Part shown: piece after piece, positions 5,414-8,228 of the stretch | How the letters are laid out: each line of letters begins with the position of its first letter | How positions within the stretch are numbered: position 1 is the stretch's first letter | Assembly (NCBI GenBank): GCA_029287305.1 | Contig: JARFRJ010000484.1 | Location: 1 to 8,228, forward strand | Direction: 5' to 3' | Length of the DNA stretch: 8,228 bases | Source of the DNA: Hyphomonas sp. | Lineage (GTDB): Bacteria; Pseudomonadota; Alphaproteobacteria; Caulobacterales; Hyphomonadaceae | Program-made: the position numbers and the translations under genes | The notes under the pieces: model-generated | The model's input: the letters and a program-made list of their open reading frames with translations, nothing else | Told to the model about the DNA's origin: nothing | The model's database searches: none

Positions 5414-8228
5414 TTGCAGACGGATCATATACACACGCTTAAAGCCATTCTTGGCCCAACCAATACCGGTAAAACCCACTATGCTATTGAGCGTATGCTG
5501 GCGCACAGTTCTGGCATGATCGGCCTGCCTTTGCGTCTTTTGGCCCGTGAGGTCTATGATAAAGTCGTTGCGATAAAAGGCGCCAATCAGGCCGCCCTAA
5601 TTACCGGTGAAGAACGCATCTGGCCGGAAAAGGCGCGCTATCTGATCTGCACGGTCGAAGCGATGCCCGTCGGTGAGCCTGTTGAATTTCTCGCAATTGA
5701 TGAGGTCCAGCTCGCTGAACATGCCGATCGTGGACATATTTTTACGGACAGATTATTACATGCCCGGGGTAAATCAGAGACCTTGCTTTTGGGGTCAGAT
5801 ACGATCCGGCCCATTTTACATGCCCTCGACTTAAAAGTTGAGGCAACCCCGCGGGAAAGATTTTCTGAGCTGAAATATACCGGCCCGGTCACACTGACCA
5901 AACTCCCCAAAAGAAGCGCGGTTATCGCGTTCAATTCAGAACAGGTCTATGCCATTGCAGAAGTTCTGCGTCGCCAAAAGGGGGGCGCGGCGGTCATTAT
6001 GGGCGCGCTGAGCCCGCGCACCCGCAATGCCCAAGTTGAGCTTTATCAATCCGGCGAGGTTGATTATCTGGTCGCGACCGATGCGATTGGCATGGGGCTT
6101 AATCTCGACCTTGATCATATTGCCTTTGCCGCACTTTCAAAATTTGATGGCCGCAAGCATCGCGCTTTAAAGCCGGCGCATATGGCCCAAATCGCTGGCC
6201 GCGCGGGGCGCTTCCGGCAATTGGGAACCTTTGGTGAAACTGCCAATATTCCTGCTTTTGATTCTGAGATGGTCAGCCGGATTGAAAACAACACATTCCA
6301 ACCGATTGAGATTTTGCAATGGCGTAATTCCAATCTGGATTTTTCTAGCCTAGACGCCCTGATGCAAAGCCTGTCACGTCCGTCCGGAAATGTCATATTG
6401 CGCCAACATTCCAGCGCCTTGGATGAATGGATTTTGCGCCGTCTGGTTCTGCGAGCAGATATTCAAGATCAGATGCGCAATGAAGCCGATATCAGACGGC
6501 TATGGGATATTTGCCGTTTGCCTGACTTTCGTAAAGCCGGACATGAAGGTCATTATGAAATTATTGAATCGCTCTGTGACCATCTTCTAGACCCGCAAGC
6601 GCGCTTGTCTGATCAGGCAATTGAAAACCGTTTGAAGCGGCTGAGCCAGCCTGTGCATGATATTGCCAGCTTGCAGGAAAAGCTTGCCGCTATTCGCACC
6701 TGGACCTATGTGGCGTATCGCGATGACTGGCTGGAGAACCCACAAGTCTGGCGCGAGCGTACCCGCGAACTGGAAGACCATCTATCTGATGCTCTGCATA
6801 AGAGCCTAACCTCACGCTTTGTTGATCGACGGACCACAGCCTTGCTGGCTGGCCTAAAAAAAGATCAGCATTTTATTGCCGACATTATGCCAAGCGGCGA
6901 GGTAAGCGTGGAAGGCCATCGCCTCGGACAGTTAAAAGGGCTCGTCTTTGAACCAGATTCCAACGCCCGCACGCTGGAAGGCAAAGCCCTGCGCGGCGCG
7001 GCGCAAAGCGTGCTGCTTCCAATCCTGAGCGAGCGGCTGAACGCCATATGTGTTGCCGATGACAGTCTGTTTACGCTGACCGAAGATATGAAAATTGTCT
7101 TTCAGGGCCATCCGATTGCGCGCTGGCAGAAGGGTAAGGATTGGCCAAGCCCAATTGTCCACCTGATTGGCAGCGAGCAAATCCCTGCGGCAATGAAAGA
7201 GCCGGCCCGAGCCCGATTACAAAACTGGACGGAAAATTACATCCAGGCCAGACTGCCAACGCATAAAAGGCTTTTGGACAAGTCTGAAACAGATCCCCTG
7301 TCCGCCCCGGCCCGCGGCCTTGTCTACCGCCTGCTTGAAACCGGTGCAGCGATTGATTTGCGCCAACAAGGGGCCAGTGGTCGCATTGAGGCCGAGCAGC
7401 GGGAGGCTTTAAAGAAACTGGGGGTTCGCGCCGGGCGCGTCAGCGCCTATATTCCGGATGCCTTAAAGCCAGCCAGTCAAAAGCTGATTGTCGATTTACG
7501 TACTCTTTTTGACCAAGCAGAGCCCTACCCCGCCGCACCGCCCGGGGCTGGCAGTTTCCCGCGCGCAGCAGATTGGAGCGACGCCTATTTGCAGATAAAT
7601 GGATATTTACGGTTCGGCAAACGAGCGATCCGCGCGGATCTGGCCGAACGTCTGGCCTGGGATATTGCCAATCGTCGCAAACAGGCAGAAAAACCGACCT
7701 TCTCCCTGCCGCCGGAACTGGCCTCACTGGTTTCTTGTCCGGCAAGTGAGTTCCCAGATGTTTTGAAAGGATTTGGGCTGATCCCAACTGAGCGCGATGC
7801 CGAGACGGGCCAGCCGCTTTTCTGGCGTATCCCTCGCCGATCAAAGCCGGCACACTCTGCCAGTATGCGTAGACAAAATAAAAACCCCGATAAGGCAGAC
7901 CCATCACAGCCCAATGTGAAAACCCGTCCCGTTGACCCGCAAACATCGCGGCCGAATAAATCCGGGCCCAAGAAACCGCACAATACAAATTCGCCAAACG
8001 CCTATAGCCCCTTTGCCGCCTTGGCAGACATCTGGCCAAGCCCGATATCCTCCCCGTCAAAAAAGCGCATAAAGCCAAACCATAAGAGGACGAAACCTTC
8101 TGCCAAACCGGCGGGACCTGCCACGCCGTCTCACGCGACAAAAAATACGGATAGAATCGGTCAGTCTGCCCCTTCAGCGCATAAGCACAAGCAGGTTGCA
8201 AAACCCGGACAAAAGCCTGATGGGGATT
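5414..8228 (+). CDS. SUV3/MgpS-like DExH-type helicase (3' end outside window)
   Basis: The frame is open for about 938 codons and runs off the right edge. Superfamily 2 motifs appear in order. These are Walker A GPTNTGKT (14-21), motif II DEVQ (96-99, compared with DEIQ in SUV3), motif III GSDT (127-130), ATDAIGMGLN (221-230) and motif VI QIAGRAGR (259-266). Beyond the two RecA domains are blocks typical of the alphaproteobacterial helicase family: YVAYRDDWL (432-440), RFVDRRT (468-474) and CPASEFPDVLKGFG (775-788). From about residue 808 the protein is basic, rich in K, P, S and N and probably disordered, broken only by SPFAALADIWP (865-875). The start is TTG at 5414: a TAG at 5399 closes the frame upstream and no ATG or GTG precedes Walker A. 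The ribosome binding site (GCGGGCCGGGA) is poor or too close. A role in RNA unwinding or turnover is inferred from SUV3. In relatives an S4-domain protein, ferredoxin and CarD genes often follow. Confidence 0.93.
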   Translation, partial: MQTDHIHTLKAILGPTNTGKTHYAIERMLAHSSGMIGLPLRLLAREVYDKVVAIKGANQAALITGEERIWPEKARYLICTVEAMPVGEPVEFLAIDEVQLAEHADRGHIFTDRLLHARGKSETLLLGSDTIRPILHALDLKVEATPRERFSELKYTGPVTLTKLPKRSAVIAFNSEQVYAIAEVLRRQKGGAAVIMGALSPRTRNAQVELYQSGEVDYLVATDAIGMGLNLDLDHIAFAALSKFDGRKHRALKPAHMAQIAGRAGRFRQLGTFGETANIPAFDSEMVSRIENNTFQPIEILQWRNSNLDFSSLDALMQSLSRPSGNVILRQHSSALDEWILRRLVLRADIQDQMRNEADIRRLWDICRLPDFRKAGHEGHYEIIESLCDHLLDPQARLSDQAIENRLKRLSQPVHDIASLQEKLAAIRTWTYVAYRDDWLENPQVWRERTRELEDHLSDALHKSLTSRFVDRRTTALLAGLKKDQHFIADIMPSGEVSVEGHRLGQLKGLVFEPDSNARTLEGKALRGAAQSVLLPILSERLNAICVADDSLFTLTEDMKIVFQGHPIARWQKGKDWPSPIVHLIGSEQIPAAMKEPARARLQNWTENYIQARLPTHKRLLDKSETDPLSAPARGLVYRLLETGAAIDLRQQGASGRIEAEQREALKKLGVRAGRVSAYIPDALKPASQKLIVDLRTLFDQAEPYPAAPPGAGSFPRAADWSDAYLQINGYLRFGKRAIRADLAERLAWDIANRRKQAEKPTFSLPPELASLVSCPASEFPDVLKGFGLIPTERDAETGQPLFWRIPRRSKPAHSASMRRQNKNPDKADPSQPNVKTRPVDPQTSRPNKSGPKKPHNTNSPNAYSPFAALADIWPSPISSPSKKRIKPNHKRTKPSAKPAGPATPSHATKNTDRIGQSAPSAHKHKQVAKPGQKPDGD

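Noticed and set aside
7440..8201. Minus-strand open frame of 253 codons inside the helicase 3' part
   Set aside because: It lies wholly antisense to the helicase frame, which carries clear family motifs. Its translation (MQPACAYALKGQ...) resembles no protein family and is explained by codon bias of the opposite strand.

Overview
The window looks like a chromosomal segment of an alphaproteobacterium of middling G+C content. The evidence is the gene order rplY-pth-ychF, a 96-residue alphaproteobacterial-type L28, and a large SUV3/MgpS-like helicase divergent from rpmB. Family assignments come from reading the translations; no database search was possible. I see no rRNA, tRNA, CRISPR array, insertion sequence or phage gene.

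Layout: (1) positions 1-206 hold the 3' end of a plus-strand gene I do not recognise. It converges on ychF across only 39 bases. (2) On the minus strand, read right to left, lie rpmB (ribosomal protein L28, 5159-4869), a lipoprotein amidohydrolase of the YtcJ-like family (4747-3065), rplY (L25/Ctc, 2816-2181), pth (peptidyl-tRNA hydrolase, 2073-1465) and ychF (translation-associated ATPase, 1343-246). (3) From 5414 to the right edge runs a plus-strand DExH-type helicase, about 938 codons and still open. It is divergent from rpmB across a 254-base intergenic region. Its only possible standard start codon ahead of the Walker A motif is TTG.

Four of the six minus-strand or adjacent genes serve translation: two 50S proteins, rescue of stalled peptidyl-tRNA, and a ribosome-binding ATPase. 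The helicase probably acts in RNA metabolism. The secreted, lipid-anchored amidohydrolase is the odd one out. It sits between rpmB and rplY with candidate terminator hairpins on both sides, so it is probably its own transcription unit.

No gene-free stretch exceeds 300 bases. The two longest, 2817-3064 and 5160-5413, hold candidate promoters for rplY and rpmB respectively. The second also holds a perfect 9-bp-arm inverted repeat just upstream of the helicase. I found no clearly undescribed multi-gene system here. The most worthwhile leads are that inverted repeat, the TTG-started helicase with its long basic tail, and the displaced lipoprotein amidohydrolase.
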